A stretch of 64,000 nt of DNA. Origin: Kudoa neothunni (lineage: Eukaryota; Cnidaria). This document shows, in pieces, positions 25,011-35,043 of the stretch. Numbering within the stretch: position 1 is the first letter of the stretch; the number at the start of each line of letters is the position of its first letter. Location: the NCBI GenBank assembly GCA_964304625.1, contig OZ199838.1, positions 6,262,001 through 6,326,000 on the forward strand, written 5' to 3'. The position numbers were made by a program, and so were the translations under genes. Under the pieces are notes generated by a model, which saw only the letters and a program-made list of their open reading frames with translations, was not told where the DNA came from and made no database searches.

Positions 25011-25432
25011 CTATCGTATGCATAGAGGATGCGGATTTCGATTTTTCATCAAAAGGAGTGCAAATCCAATTTAGTTGAGAAGCGCTGATCTAAGCGGAAA
25101 TTGTGAGCTGGTCCAGAGAAGGATCAAGCCTGATGTGAACAGATCACGGGCCAAATGCCCTACAACTTGTTAAATCATTGAAACTAAAAGCTGAAGAACA
25201 GACTATTCAGCTAACGAACTCTGGTTTTCTCGCCTCAGCAATAACTAAATGACAACCCTCCCAAATAATTTACCCCACCCTAGGATAAATCTCGAATAAT
25301 AGATAGCAACGTTTTTCATTAATCAATTATTTAATAATATTGTAAGACAAAAATACTCATTGTTTGGTATTTTAGAGTCAAAAAAACAAATCAAATCAAA
25401 GGATTTACACAGCTGAAATAAAAATAATACAA

Positions 25433-27162
25433 TTAATCTGATAAATTATTTATACATCCTCTCGAAATATCATAACCATCTCTAATGACATCCTTTTCGT
25501 CAAACGTAACACTCACCTGGTTGAATAATACAGATAATCATAAAATCGATAAATTTTTACCTCATTGGATGTTTCTCGTTCGTTAACGTTGAACGTGAAT
25601 GATGATTTTTGATTATTTTTGTTGGAATCCACTTTTTCAGCATCCTCATCCTGGAGAAAAACATCGAAATTATGTAAGAAATGGAAAATGATTTCAATGT
25701 AATTTTACATTATTGCAATGTCGAAGAAACAACTTGATACACTTATCATTGTAACTGTAGGTTGGAGAGCCGTGCAATGATGGTGCTGACAATGGAAATG
25801 GAGGCTCTTCACTTTCTCCATCATCATCGCACACGTAAGGACACTCTTCAAAGGCGGTAGCAGTTGCCAACTGTTCAAATTTGCCAATCGACGGACAATA
25901 CGATCCCCGTTTGAATACACTTAGCATGAGAGTTGATTTTTTTCGAGAAAAGTTGTATGTGGAGATAACTCCATATTGGTCATCGCCGAGTTGAACAACA
26001 GCAAACATATCCTCCATTTTCAGGCTGCCGAATAATAAAATCTCAAATTGTGGATGCTGGTCAGCGGGATCATCAGTGCTTGCTGATTGATGATCAATGA
26101 AAATGTTAAGGTTGGAATCACTGGAGTTTGTGTGAGTTGATGTAGTGTTACTTTCTACACAACGTTCCCCATCAATGTTTAATATAACATATTTTTGTGC
26201 AATGGGTGGCATTGGGAAATCCACCACATCGATAAAACCGATTACGCTGGCCTGTAGCAATCGCGCGTTATTGTTGTACTCCTTCCAACCAACTATATTA
26301 TTAGTATAGATATCAACTTTGATCGCATACACACTGATAAAGTTCAAATACTTCTGTGGTGCAGTAATTTTGGATATACATAACATATAGAACTCTGAAG
26401 TTTTCCGCAGGATATTATGAGTTTATCTTCATTCAATATATTCATATGTTTTTCAAGTTTAGTCTTGATATCATTGTATATCTGGTTAAATAATAGTTGT
26501 TTATTAGAGCTATGGCCATTGTCGTGATTATCGGGTCTTAAAATAAGAAATCGATTTCCAAAGCAGTAAAATGCATTAGAATTATGTTCATTGTATCTTC
26601 GGTCAGCTGAGATATTTGATGGTTCCAATTCAATCATTGTCAAATGAACGTTATTTGTGATAGGTTTATCATTCAAAGAATAACAATCACCATCTGACTC
26701 CATACTGTAAGACACTATTTTGCTTTGCATATCATCCAACACGTCCCCAACTGCTATGATTGACACCGAGGACATGGTTCCATAGACTTGAAATGCATAT
26801 TGCGATGCGTTAATAATTAGATCTGCTATATCATCGTTGTCATATTCAAGTGGTGTAGAACGCAGCTGAAGAATCTCTCTTCTTAACTGGTTAATATCTG
26901 ATGTGAATGGAACCAAAAGCTGATTTTTTCCTCTCCCAATAATCACACCAATTGTATCAATAAAATCATTTCTTCCTTTTTCAGGTCGGGATTGAACCAA
27001 CTCTTCAATCAGGTTTTCTAAAATGTACAGTGCCAAATTGAAATAAGTTTTGCTCTGTTTAGTGTTAATTTGTAAATCTTCATTATTTATTTGGAGCAGA
27101 CACTGACTTCCATATTCACGATGCATTGATAAACTTGCATCAACAACAAAAAGAGTAGGCAT
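25433..27162 (-). CDS. INTS14: Integrator complex subunit 14 (VWA domain)
   Basis: INTS14 is part of the INTS10-13-14 module of Integrator, the nuclear complex that cleaves nascent snRNA and other pol II transcripts. Four exons join in phase: 27162-26380, 26353-25709, 25650-25561 and 25516-25433, giving 533 aa (human 518). The VWA domain starts at once with MPTLFVVDASLSM, giving a D.S.S metal-site motif, and this matches the human start, so I chose it over the Met 26 codons upstream. The beta-barrel region has VIGFIDVVDFPMPPI, ILLFGSLKMEDMFAVVQLGD and KKSTLMLSVF. The C-terminus is acidic and Lys/Asn-rich and does not resemble the human helical tail. Intron 1 is only 26 nt, the shortest in the window. 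Confidence 0.92.
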
Positions 27163-28160
27163 AATTTTATAATTGTGCGCACGCGCAAAATTATTAATAT
27201 TAAAAAGAACGTGGTTATTTTCATGGTGAATAATATTCAAATGTCACTAAATTTAATTATATTTGATTGATTCCCGCCAATTTCTTCTCTCATAAAGTTA
27301 CAAATAATTAAGTATAATTGATTCTAAAAAATAAACTTTATAGATCTACTATAAATAAGAGTTACCGGGATTTAAAATGAACATTGCCCCCTGCTAATTA
27401 GCTATTTAAGATTAAAAATTTATTGTGCTAGTAGCCTTTGAAATCACTAAAACACTCACACCAACGCAGTTTATGATTAATCTCCTAAGAGCCACTTATA
27501 GGGGTGCCATTTTCGAATAATAAGTATCAAAATAAATATATTCTTTCATTTAATGAACAATTTTAATTGTACAAAATTTTTTGAATCAAAATCATATAAT
27601 TTTAGCGCTAAAAATGAAAATTAAAATATTTTCGAGCAATTTTTTAATCTCAAATTATTCAAACAATTCGATTTTACTATATTTTTATCAATAATATGAA
27701 TAAAAAATAAAAAAAAAGATGCAAGTCATATTCAATCAAATATTAACTAGAAGTTTAGTAATGAATCAAAGATAGTTGCTATGAAAATGATAAACGTTAG
27801 TTTTACGTTAAGCAGAAATTAACTCTTAAAGGATGGACTTGGGATCCAAAAGCACACCTTTATATCATTTTGTTTATAAATTTTGTTGTTAAATGTGTTA
27901 TATTTTGTGCATATTTGCCAGGATTTCATTTACTTTTGTAAAAAAGTATTATCTATCGAATGACAATATAATTGGTTAAACTTGGGACGGAATTACGCAA
28001 AATATAATCAGTTTATTACATCTAATAAAACTAAAAAGTAATTATATATATATATATATATATATCATCCATATTGATTTTAATATGATTTTAAAATAAT
28101 CACGCTTTAGTACGTATTTATTCAATTTTAGAATTTATTATCTTGATAATTATAAAGTTT
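27163..28160. other. No gene seen
   Basis: AT-rich spacer upstream of INTS14. It holds a short (TA)n run near 28045-28063 and nothing else I can name. Confidence 0.45.
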
Positions 28161-28163
28161 GAA

Positions 28164-28405
28164 ACATCTGAAAACACTCTTTGCGCAGATTTTTGGTCGC
28201 TAATTTTTTACGATTCTTATTAACAAGATAAATAAATATGGAGTGCAAAAATTCAGTTTTAAAAAATAACATCTAAATTTTACCCAAATCCCACTTCGAG
28301 AAACATCGTTCCCATGTGTAATCTCCCTTTTGTTTACAAAAACTTTCCATTTTCATTATTCGTCACATATTTTAATACATCCGTTATGTTAAATCGCTTA
28401 AATTA
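28164..28405. repeat. Left arm of a ~240-bp inverted repeat
   Basis: Reverse-complements 34614-34860 with about 85-90 percent identity by eye. The core is CACTTCGAGAAACATCG, followed by CCCATGTGTAATCTCCCTTTTG on the left and its complement on the right. The arms enclose the Ty3 element and Merlin. They may be the long terminal inverted repeats of an older element or two opposed copies of a MITE. Confidence 0.7.
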
Positions 28406-28808
28406 TTTTTTTACATCAAGAAATAAACAGATTAACTATGTCTTCGTTTTTGTTTATCATGTTCTATTCCGAATTGGATTTTCTACGTTTTAAAGGAGAA
28501 AATAACTTTTTTTGTTCGTTATTGATTATGAAATATTTGTTCATACAATTTTTTCTAAAGGTTAATGCACAGAGCTCAAAATCGCTGCATAAATTGCAGA
28601 AATCCCAATTGTTTGATCCCAAAAAATCGGAATAGAAATAAATGTTATCAGTCTGATTACTAAATAGTCTGCGTGTGACACAAGTAATGTGGATCATTCT
28701 TTCATATATTTAAGTAAAAAGTAAAAATTTGTCTAAGCTTACTGCTACTAAAAACAATGGGCATAAAACTAATTTCCCCCAAATATGAAACCTTTTTTTC
28801 AAACCCTG
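28406..28808. other. Spacer between inverted-repeat arm and LTR
   Basis: The overlapping open frames on the two strands (28438-28635 plus, 28464-28697 minus) show no domain. No gene supported. Confidence 0.4.
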
Positions 28809-28886
28809 TGTAGCGCGAGAGAAACACCAGTCTCAATTCTACAATAATCCGCCGTGCGTACCCATCGCTGACGTGGCTTCGCCACA
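28809..28886 (-). repeat. 3' LTR (78 bp)
   Basis: Begins TGTGGCG and ends CTACA on the minus strand; preceded by the purine tract. Identical to the 5' LTR. Confidence 0.9.
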
Positions 28887-28906
28887 TATGCCCCCCTTTT
28901 ATTTTG

Positions 28907-31606
28907 TTATATATAATAATCATTTAGCCACTTGGGTGCTTTAGAAATGCGGCAGCTGCGCTTCTTAACTCTTGCGTCTGGGTCCATATACGGAAGGGTA
29001 TTGTTCTGATGTGTTTTCCTTACATTTCCATTATCATCATAGGTCATAGTGGTACCATTTTTGGACAGTACTTTGAAGGGGCCTAAGAAACGTTTTGACA
29101 AGGCGCTTTTACCTGACTGACTTTTAGTTAAAATTAGATTTGGCGTTTTCTCTTTTGCGATTGTTTTCCTATCATAACCACTTTTTTGTTTGCGTTGCGC
29201 TTTTCGAATATTGGAATGCGTCATTCTCATCATTTTCCTCATTGAATTTTGTAGTTCTATGGCATAGGTTTCATACTTTTGGCTGTATTTATTCTCTAGA
29301 GGTTGGAGAAAGGTATCTGTGATTGAGCTTAGGTTTCTCCCGTACGTGAGCATGGCTGGAGTGTAAGCAGTACTGGCGCTAACGGTATTACGAAGTGTAA
29401 ACAAGCATAATGGAAGAGCATCGTCCCATTGAAGAGATTTGGAATTGCACATTATTCTTATTTTTTCTTTGAGGCTTTTCACGTATCTCTCAGCCAATCC
29501 ATTCCCTTCTGGGTGATATGGGGTGGAACTAGTATGAGAAATACCTAATCTTCTGCAGGTCGCGTTAAACAACTCAGATTCGAATTGGGTGCCACAATCC
29601 GTATGAATTGACTTGGGTATACCGTGGCGTGTCACAACCAAATTCAACAACTCTTTTGTAGTGGAGAGGGCGGACATATTGGGTAAGGCAGCAGCTTCCA
29701 GCCATTTTGTGAATCTATCAACAAAAATATGTATGTATTTATTACCTGAGCTAGATTCAGGGAAGGGTCCAATGAAATCTGCATGCCAATCGGTAGCAGG
29801 ACCGTTGCATCTTATCGGCGTCAGTGGTTGCTTTTTCTCATTCATCCCATATTTGTTTTGCTTACAGATTAAGCAGTTACCAACAAACGCCTTAACATCA
29901 TCGGTGAGTGTTAACCAAAAAAAATTCCGTCTGATCCTTTCTTCTGTGTTCCGCTGACCACCATGGATAGTGTCTTCCTCATGAATTTTCCTAATGATCG
30001 GAATTTGAAGTTCCTTTGGCAATACCAGTAGCTTTCCACGTCGAGAATTGTCATATAACACGTCATTTTCCACCTCTAATTTCGCAATACGGTGATACAA
30101 TTTATTGGGTTTATTCACTTTTTGATTGGCGTTGCCGTCTTTCCTGAGGAAAGATTTGATTTCCAGCACATCCGAATCCCGATTCTGAGCTTCCACAAAG
30201 TGTTCGTTTGAAGTTAATAATGAAACGGAGTTGACGCTCCTGGAAATGGCATCCGCAATCACATTATCGTCTCCTGGTAAGTATTTTATGTCGTAATCGA
30301 ATTCTTCTAATTCTAGAAGCCAGCGGCTTCGTCTTCCACGAGTGTCTTTAATTTTCAAGATGTTTGCTAAGGGGTTGTGATCCGTCCAAAATGTAAACTT
30401 TTTACCAAGAAGGTAATGTCTGAACTTTCGAACTGCTACCAACATCGCCATGAGTTCTTTGTCAGTAGTGCAGTAGTTCCTCTGTGCATTATTAAATTTT
30501 TTACTTGTGTAGGCTATGACATTTTTCTTATTTCCATGATTTTGATATAATACAGCACCAATTCCAGCATTAGACGCGTCACATTCCACAACAAATGGTA
30601 GTTTGGGATTTGGGAACGATAGTGTTTGTGTATTTCTTATCTCTTGTTTTAATTTAGTAAAGCTATGCTGGGCGTCTGCAGTCCATTGAAACCTATCATT
30701 TTGGTTCGATAGCTTGAAGAGTGGTGAGGCGATGGCTGCCATATCTTTGGCAAATTTATGTAGGAAGTTGCATGTGCCTAGAAACATTCTTAATTCCTTT
30801 GCTGAAGTGGGAGATTTCCAATCCATTATCGTTTTGACTTTTTCGGGATCTGGTGAAATACCATCGGGTGACACGATAAATCCAAGGAATTTAATTTCCT
30901 TGCTACCAAACACACATTTTTCTTTGTTCATTTTCAAGTTGTTTTCACGTAGTATGGTGAATACCTGTTTGAGGTGATTTAGGTGTTCTTCGCGTGACGT
31001 GGAATATATGATTATATCGTCGAGATATACTAATACAAAAGGTAATTCTCCTAAGAGAGCATCCATCATCCTTTGGAAGGTTGCGGGTGCGTTCACCAAA
31101 CCAAACGGCATTTTGTTGTATTCATATAGCCCAAAGCCAGGACCCAACGTGAACGCAGTTTTCTTCTTGTCTTCTCCTGCCAATGGGATTTGCCAGTAAC
31201 CTGATTGTAAATCAATCGATGAAAAGTATTTTGCGCCATTCAGGTTGTCTAGGCATTCCTCAATTAGCGGCAGAGGATATTCGTCCTTTATTGTCAGTTC
31301 GTTTACCCGACGTAGATCAATACAAAATCTATACGAACCATTTTTCTTTTTTGTGAATACCACTGGAGACCTCCAAGGGCTCATCGACGGTCTTATCACA
31401 CCTGCTTGTAATTGCTCGTTCAATAATTTCCGCACTTCCGTTTGTAAGTGTAACGGAACTCTGTATGCTCTTGACACGACAGGTGTAGAGTCTTTCAATT
31501 GGATCTTATGCACAAACCCTTTCGCTTCGCCCAGTTCAAGGTTAGAGTTTGCGAAAGTGTCGCAAAATTCGTCCAATAGTTGATCGATGGAAACAATTTT
31601 ATCCAC
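28907..31606 (-). CDS. Retrotransposon Pol: RT, RNase H, integrase
   Basis: Domains in order: reverse transcriptase with the active-site motif VLVYLDDIIIYS preceded by MPFGLVNAPATFQ; RNase H beginning at VVECDASNAGIGAVL; an integrase zinc-binding HHCC region (IHGGQRN..., CLICKQNKYG); and an integrase core with the DDE pattern (DFIGPFP, HTDCGTQF, NGLAERYVKSLKE). A C-terminal FLGPFKV segment follows. It lies directly downstream of Gag in a different frame, an arrangement in which this family commonly uses translational frameshifting. The product would be processed by the protease encoded at the end of Gag. Confidence 0.93.
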   Translation of the reverse strand: MDKIVSIDQLLDEFCDTFANSNLELGEAKGFVHKIQLKDSTPVVSRAYRVPLHLQTEVRKLLNEQLQAGVIRPSMSPWRSPVVFTKKKNGSYRFCIDLRRVNELTIKDEYPLPLIEECLDNLNGAKYFSSIDLQSGYWQIPLAGEDKKKTAFTLGPGFGLYEYNKMPFGLVNAPATFQRMMDALLGELPFVLVYLDDIIIYSTSREEHLNHLKQVFTILRENNLKMNKEKCVFGSKEIKFLGFIVSPDGISPDPEKVKTIMDWKSPTSAKELRMFLGTCNFLHKFAKDMAAIASPLFKLSNQNDRFQWTADAQHSFTKLKQEIRNTQTLSFPNPKLPFVVECDASNAGIGAVLYQNHGNKKNVIAYTSKKFNNAQRNYCTTDKELMAMLVAVRKFRHYLLGKKFTFWTDHNPLANILKIKDTRGRRSRWLLELEEFDYDIKYLPGDDNVIADAISRSVNSVSLLTSNEHFVEAQNRDSDVLEIKSFLRKDGNANQKVNKPNKLYHRIAKLEVENDVLYDNSRRGKLLVLPKELQIPIIRKIHEEDTIHGGQRNTEERIRRNFFWLTLTDDVKAFVGNCLICKQNKYGMNEKKQPLTPIRCNGPATDWHADFIGPFPESSSGNKYIHIFVDRFTKWLEAAALPNMSALSTTKELLNLVVTRHGIPKSIHTDCGTQFESELFNATCRRLGISHTSSTPYHPEGNGLAERYVKSLKEKIRIMCNSKSLQWDDALPLCLFTLRNTVSASTAYTPAMLTYGRNLSSITDTFLQPLENKYSQKYETYAIELQNSMRKMMRMTHSNIRKAQRKQKSGYDRKTIAKEKTPNLILTKSQSGKSALSKRFLGPFKVLSKNGTTMTYDDNGNVRKTHQNNTLPYMDPDARVKKRSCRISKAPKWLNDYYI

Positions 31607-31614
31607 AGTTTCAA

Positions 31615-32709
31615 TTATTTAACGTGTCCACTCATTGGCGACAACTTAAAGTGTTTGGACAATGTTTCGCGACCAATGATTGCATTATGGGCGAGGCTTT
31701 TTGTCACATTAGCCCAAACTTTTACTTCGCGGCCACCCACGTTGATGTACATTTCAGTTATTCCGGTAGTTTCGAGATTGGAGCCATTGGCAGTAGTGAA
31801 CTTCTTTTGCCCAAATACCACATTTTCATGCCTTACCAGATTTTGATTTACAAAGTTACAGCAAGCGCCCGTGTCGATCAATGCCTCAAATGTGATGAAA
31901 TTACCAGGAATGCGCGCTTTTGTAAAAAAACAAGAATAATGATCTCGACTCTCACTCACAACACTATGAATTTTTTTAAATTTGTAACAGATTCTCTGAA
32001 GGTGTCCTCGCTGACCACATTTATTGCAGATAGCGGTTCCTCTACATGTCGTCGCAGTGTGTTTTGTGCCTCCACATTTGGTGCAACCGTATTTTGTGTA
32101 GTTAGATAGGCTTTTTGTATTGTTCACAGTTGTTCTTGCCGAGATAGATGCTAACTCATCAGCATGGCGGTCTGTAATATCTAGTGGTTGGGTATTGTTC
32201 AAGAATGATTGGGTTTTTTCAATTAGTTGGAAAATATCAGCGCTATCCACCAGTTTAAGATATGCTCGGGTCTGTTTAGGAACGCATTCATATATTTTCG
32301 GTTTTATGAAAAATTCGGCATCATCAACCGTGGCATTTGGTCTTGTGGCTCTGAACAAGTGGAGGATTCGTTGATAGAAATCTAGCACACTTTCATTTAG
32401 TTTAATGGAAGCACGGCTGAATTCATCAAAGTAGGCTTCTTTCGATTTTAATCTGCTAGCGTAGGATTTGACGTTATTGTTCAATATCAACAGCATTTGG
32501 CTGTAGTACGTAATGGTAATGTCGACTCCAGTAGGTGGTTTTAGTGTTTCTCTTGAGTGACGTGGCAACGCGAGTAATGTTGCGGCATAAAGTTGTCTCT
32601 CATTCCAACCTTTGGAAATTGCATAGAGTTGTAATTCCTCCAATTGTTGGTCAATGTTCCCATCAAAGTTTATTTTTAGAGGTACTTCGTTGTTTACCTC
32701 TGACACCAT
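31615..32709 (-). CDS. Retrotransposon Gag with nucleocapsid and protease
   Basis: A helical capsid-like region is followed by two CCHC zinc knuckles (CTKCGGTKHTATTC and CNKCGQRGHLQRIC) and a retropepsin-like domain with ALIDTGACCNFV and IIGRETL. Placement of the protease at the end of Gag is seen in several Ty3/gypsy lineages. The start codon begins at the first base after the 5' LTR, so the primer-binding site would overlap the beginning of the coding region. Confidence 0.9.
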   Translation of the reverse strand: MVSEVNNEVPLKINFDGNIDQQLEELQLYAISKGWNERQLYAATLLALPRHSRETLKPPTGVDITITYYSQMLLILNNNVKSYASRLKSKEAYFDEFSRASIKLNESVLDFYQRILHLFRATRPNATVDDAEFFIKPKIYECVPKQTRAYLKLVDSADIFQLIEKTQSFLNNTQPLDITDRHADELASISARTTVNNTKSLSNYTKYGCTKCGGTKHTATTCRGTAICNKCGQRGHLQRICYKFKKIHSVVSESRDHYSCFFTKARIPGNFITFEALIDTGACCNFVNQNLVRHENVVFGQKKFTTANGSNLETTGITEMYINVGGREVKVWANVTKSLAHNAIIGRETLSKHFKLSPMSGHVK

Positions 32710-32787
32710 TGTAGCGCGAGAGAAACACCAGTCTCAATTCTACAATAATCCGCCGTGCGTACCCATCGCTGACGTGGCTTCGCCACA
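32710..32787 (-). repeat. 5' LTR (78 bp)
   Basis: Identical to the 3' LTR over 78 bases. Followed on the minus strand by TGGTGTCAGAGGT, which has the TGG start and length of a tRNA primer-binding site. Confidence 0.9.
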
Positions 32788-32832
32788 CCTTGTTATGAGT
32801 GGTCCGTCTCAAAACTTAACACAAAAATTTTT

Positions 32833-33880
32833 GGCGATTCTTTACAAAACGGGACTGCAGTCGGAAAATTTCGGAGGAAATCGCGAAAAAACAACACAAT
32901 AAATTATATTAAATAATTATTCATAATTTCTTTAAAGAAAGTGCTAAGTTCGATGCCTCTATATTTTTTACAGAATATATAATCCGAAATGAAGTCATAT
33001 AATGACTCTTCATTTTTATTTGTAATATTTCGGTACTTCCTTTTAAATCCTCCCCACGTAGCTTCGATCTTATTTGTGTGTACACCAGTACCAGAAATAA
33101 ACGAATATTTGTGATAGAATGTATCGTGAAAAAATCCTAAATCGTTCAGGTGATTATAGCCTCTCCATTCATCAGTCCAGATAACAGAATTCTCTTCAAC
33201 ATTATCGAGAATAATTTTTTCCAATACAGAGCTGCTTCCTCTCTTCGTCAGTTCAAAAAAACATTCACCTTCCTCATCTATACTACCAACAATCCAATAT
33301 TTCTGGGGTTTTAACAGTCTACCAACATTATATTTTCGTTTAGTCACCGCAGTTTCATCGATCTGGACAACGACATTTGCACCGCCAATTTTTTTTCTCT
33401 CGTCAGTAATCTTCAATGTGATAATACTCCTTAATAATTCAGACCAATCACATATTGTTTTTGAAGAGAGGATTCCGACGTGTCTTTGTATTTCTTCGTA
33501 GGTAACCTTGCTGAATTGAATTTTTACGAGGAAAAATATAAATAGTTTCCACAGTGGCAGTTTAGAATGCTGAAATATTGATCCAACTCGTAGGTTTTGC
33601 TTCTTCAAACAACCCGGGCATCGGAAGAAAAACAGATCTTGGCAACTTTTATTTGATATGAGATGCATCATCGTCCCACAAATGCACGTTTTCTCTGATG
33701 AAATTAGACCAAGATCCTGCAATATTTTGATGGTATAAATTGTGTCAATCCTAAAAAATGCATATTCCATCATATTGATGGAATCAATATTCTCCAAATC
33801 AAAATCTCTCCTGAAGTTTTCCATTTTCCGGGCGCGCGACGAAAGTTTCCGACTGCAGTCTCGTTTTGTAAAGAATAGCC
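32833..33880 (-). mobile_element. Merlin DNA transposon, structurally intact
   Basis: A 1048-bp element with terminal inverted repeats of about 40 bp. The left end reads GGCGATTCTTTACAAAACGG; the right end, read inward, reads GGCTATTCTTTACAAAACGA; both continue into GACTGCAGTCGGAAA. It is flanked by a perfect 8-bp direct repeat AAATTTTT (32825-32832 and 33881-33888), the duplication size known for Merlin. It carries one uninterrupted transposase frame. All of this suggests recent insertion. Confidence 0.92.
32904..33824 (-). CDS. Merlin (IS1016-like) DDE transposase
   Basis: A 306-aa transposase of the ISXO2/IS1595-like superfamily. I use the Met at 33824 because the upstream Met at 33923 lies outside the element. 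The N-terminal zinc-binding motif has CICGTMMH and CPGC. The DDE core has VVVQIDETAVTKRKYNVGR (first D), VIWTDEWRGYNHL (second D) and HTNKIEATWGGFKRKYR (E within the conserved IEATWGGFKR-type block). It would cut and paste the element through its inverted repeats. A diverged broken relative lies at 41261-42130, so the family has a history here. Confidence 0.93.
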   Translation of the reverse strand: MENFRRDFDLENIDSINMMEYAFFRIDTIYTIKILQDLGLISSEKTCICGTMMHLISNKSCQDLFFFRCPGCLKKQNLRVGSIFQHSKLPLWKLFIFFLVKIQFSKVTYEEIQRHVGILSSKTICDWSELLRSIITLKITDERKKIGGANVVVQIDETAVTKRKYNVGRLLKPQKYWIVGSIDEEGECFFELTKRGSSSVLEKIILDNVEENSVIWTDEWRGYNHLNDLGFFHDTFYHKYSFISGTGVHTNKIEATWGGFKRKYRNITNKNEESLYDFISDYIFCKKYRGIELSTFFKEIMNNYLI

Positions 33881-33888
33881 AAATTTTT

Positions 33889-34613
33889 TTAAATATTATA
33901 TCTTTTGTGTATGAATGAAACAATTTTAACTAACAACAAAAATAATAAAATTGTCAATAGTTTTAACACAACATTTTCTTTTAAATTCATTAACATGGGC
34001 GTTTTGAAGTCGGATAAAGATTATTTGGCGAAAAATTCAAAACATTATATAGTTCATTTGTGTCAAATGAATAATTCTATATTCATATTCTAGACATAAT
34101 GTTATATTTACATAAAATCAGTTATTAAAAAATATTAAACAATGTTTATTTCAACATTGTAGATTTTTTACATTTACTTAAATAGAGTAGTACAGAAAAT
34201 TTTGTATGATACGCTTTTTTCTTTATTGGATTTATCTACAAAACCTCAAAAATCGTCTATTTTATATATTGATAATTTCTGTATTATATTTATTATTTTA
34301 TGACAAAAATATCAGTTTATAATTTTTTTAGAAGATAATGGACATATTAAAATGCAAACTTTCAAATTTAAACAATATTTTTATTTTTCATAATTGTACT
34401 TTCAAAGAAATTCAGTCATATAACTTTATCCAGTGAATATAAATTTACCAAAAAAATTATAAACTATGCATCTTGTTTTAACATAAGAAATCGCAATGAG
34501 ATTTACATTTTATCGATTTGATATGAACAAATGGATTTGCTCAGTTTATAAAATGTAACACCATTATATAGAACGCTCAAATTCCCTTTTTGGTCAAATA
34601 ATCATCTTAAACA
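33889..34613. other. No gene seen
   Basis: AT-rich spacer between Merlin and the right inverted-repeat arm. The plus-strand frame at 33905-34093 has no domain. Confidence 0.45.
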
Positions 34614-34860
34614 TAATTTAAGTGATTTAATATAACGAATGTGTTAAAATATGTGACAAATAATGAAATAGACAAATTTTTGTATACAAAAGGGAGATTA
34701 CACATGGGGACGATGTTTCTCGAAGTGGAATTTGGTTAAAATTTAGAAGTTATTTTTTAAAGCTGAATTTTTGCACATCATATTTATTTATTTTGTTAAT
34801 AAGAATCGTAGAAAATCGGCGATAAAAAAAATACGCAAAATTATGTTTTTAGGTGTCACA
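34614..34860. repeat. Right arm of the ~240-bp inverted repeat
   Basis: Partner of 28164-28405 in inverse orientation. It ends about 180 bp upstream of the UBA3 start, so it may lie within that gene's promoter region. Confidence 0.7.
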
Positions 34861-35043
34861 GGCTTTAGAATTACCATTATCTTTCTAATAAAAATTCACA
34901 ATTTTATTTAAACTTTAAACTTTACTTAATTTATAATATAAAATGATTTGAAATTTGTTTTGTATTGTAAATCCAGTTTTCCATAAAATTAGAAAATTCA
35001 GACTTGCTTAAAAAAATTGATTAGTACGCATGCTCAACAAATT

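Larger units (their letters stand above)
28809..32787 (-). mobile_element. Ty3/gypsy LTR retrotransposon, looks whole
   Basis: A 3979-bp element on the minus strand with a 78-bp LTR at each end, Gag and Pol frames open throughout, a primer-binding-like site directly after the 5' LTR and a purine tract (AAAAGGGGGG) before the 3' LTR. The LTRs are identical, which suggests a young insertion. The flanking pentamers, CAAGG and CAGGG on the minus strand, differ at one base and may be the target duplication. LTRs this short are known from the mag lineage of Ty3/gypsy, so mag-like is my best guess at lineage. It sits inside the 28.2-34.9-kb inverted repeat, 45 bp from Merlin. Confidence 0.93.

Noticed and set aside
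29140-32902. Plus-strand open frames opposite the retrotransposon
   Set aside because: Antisense shadows of gag and pol; no domain.
32833-33923. Longer Merlin transposase starting at 33923
   Set aside because: That Met lies outside the terminal inverted repeat; the Met at 33824 is the first one inside the element before the conserved N-terminus.
28164-34860. A single large capsid-bearing (Polinton-type) element bounded by the inverted repeat
   Set aside because: No polymerase B, packaging ATPase or capsid gene; the contents are explained by a Ty3 element and a Merlin plus short spacers.
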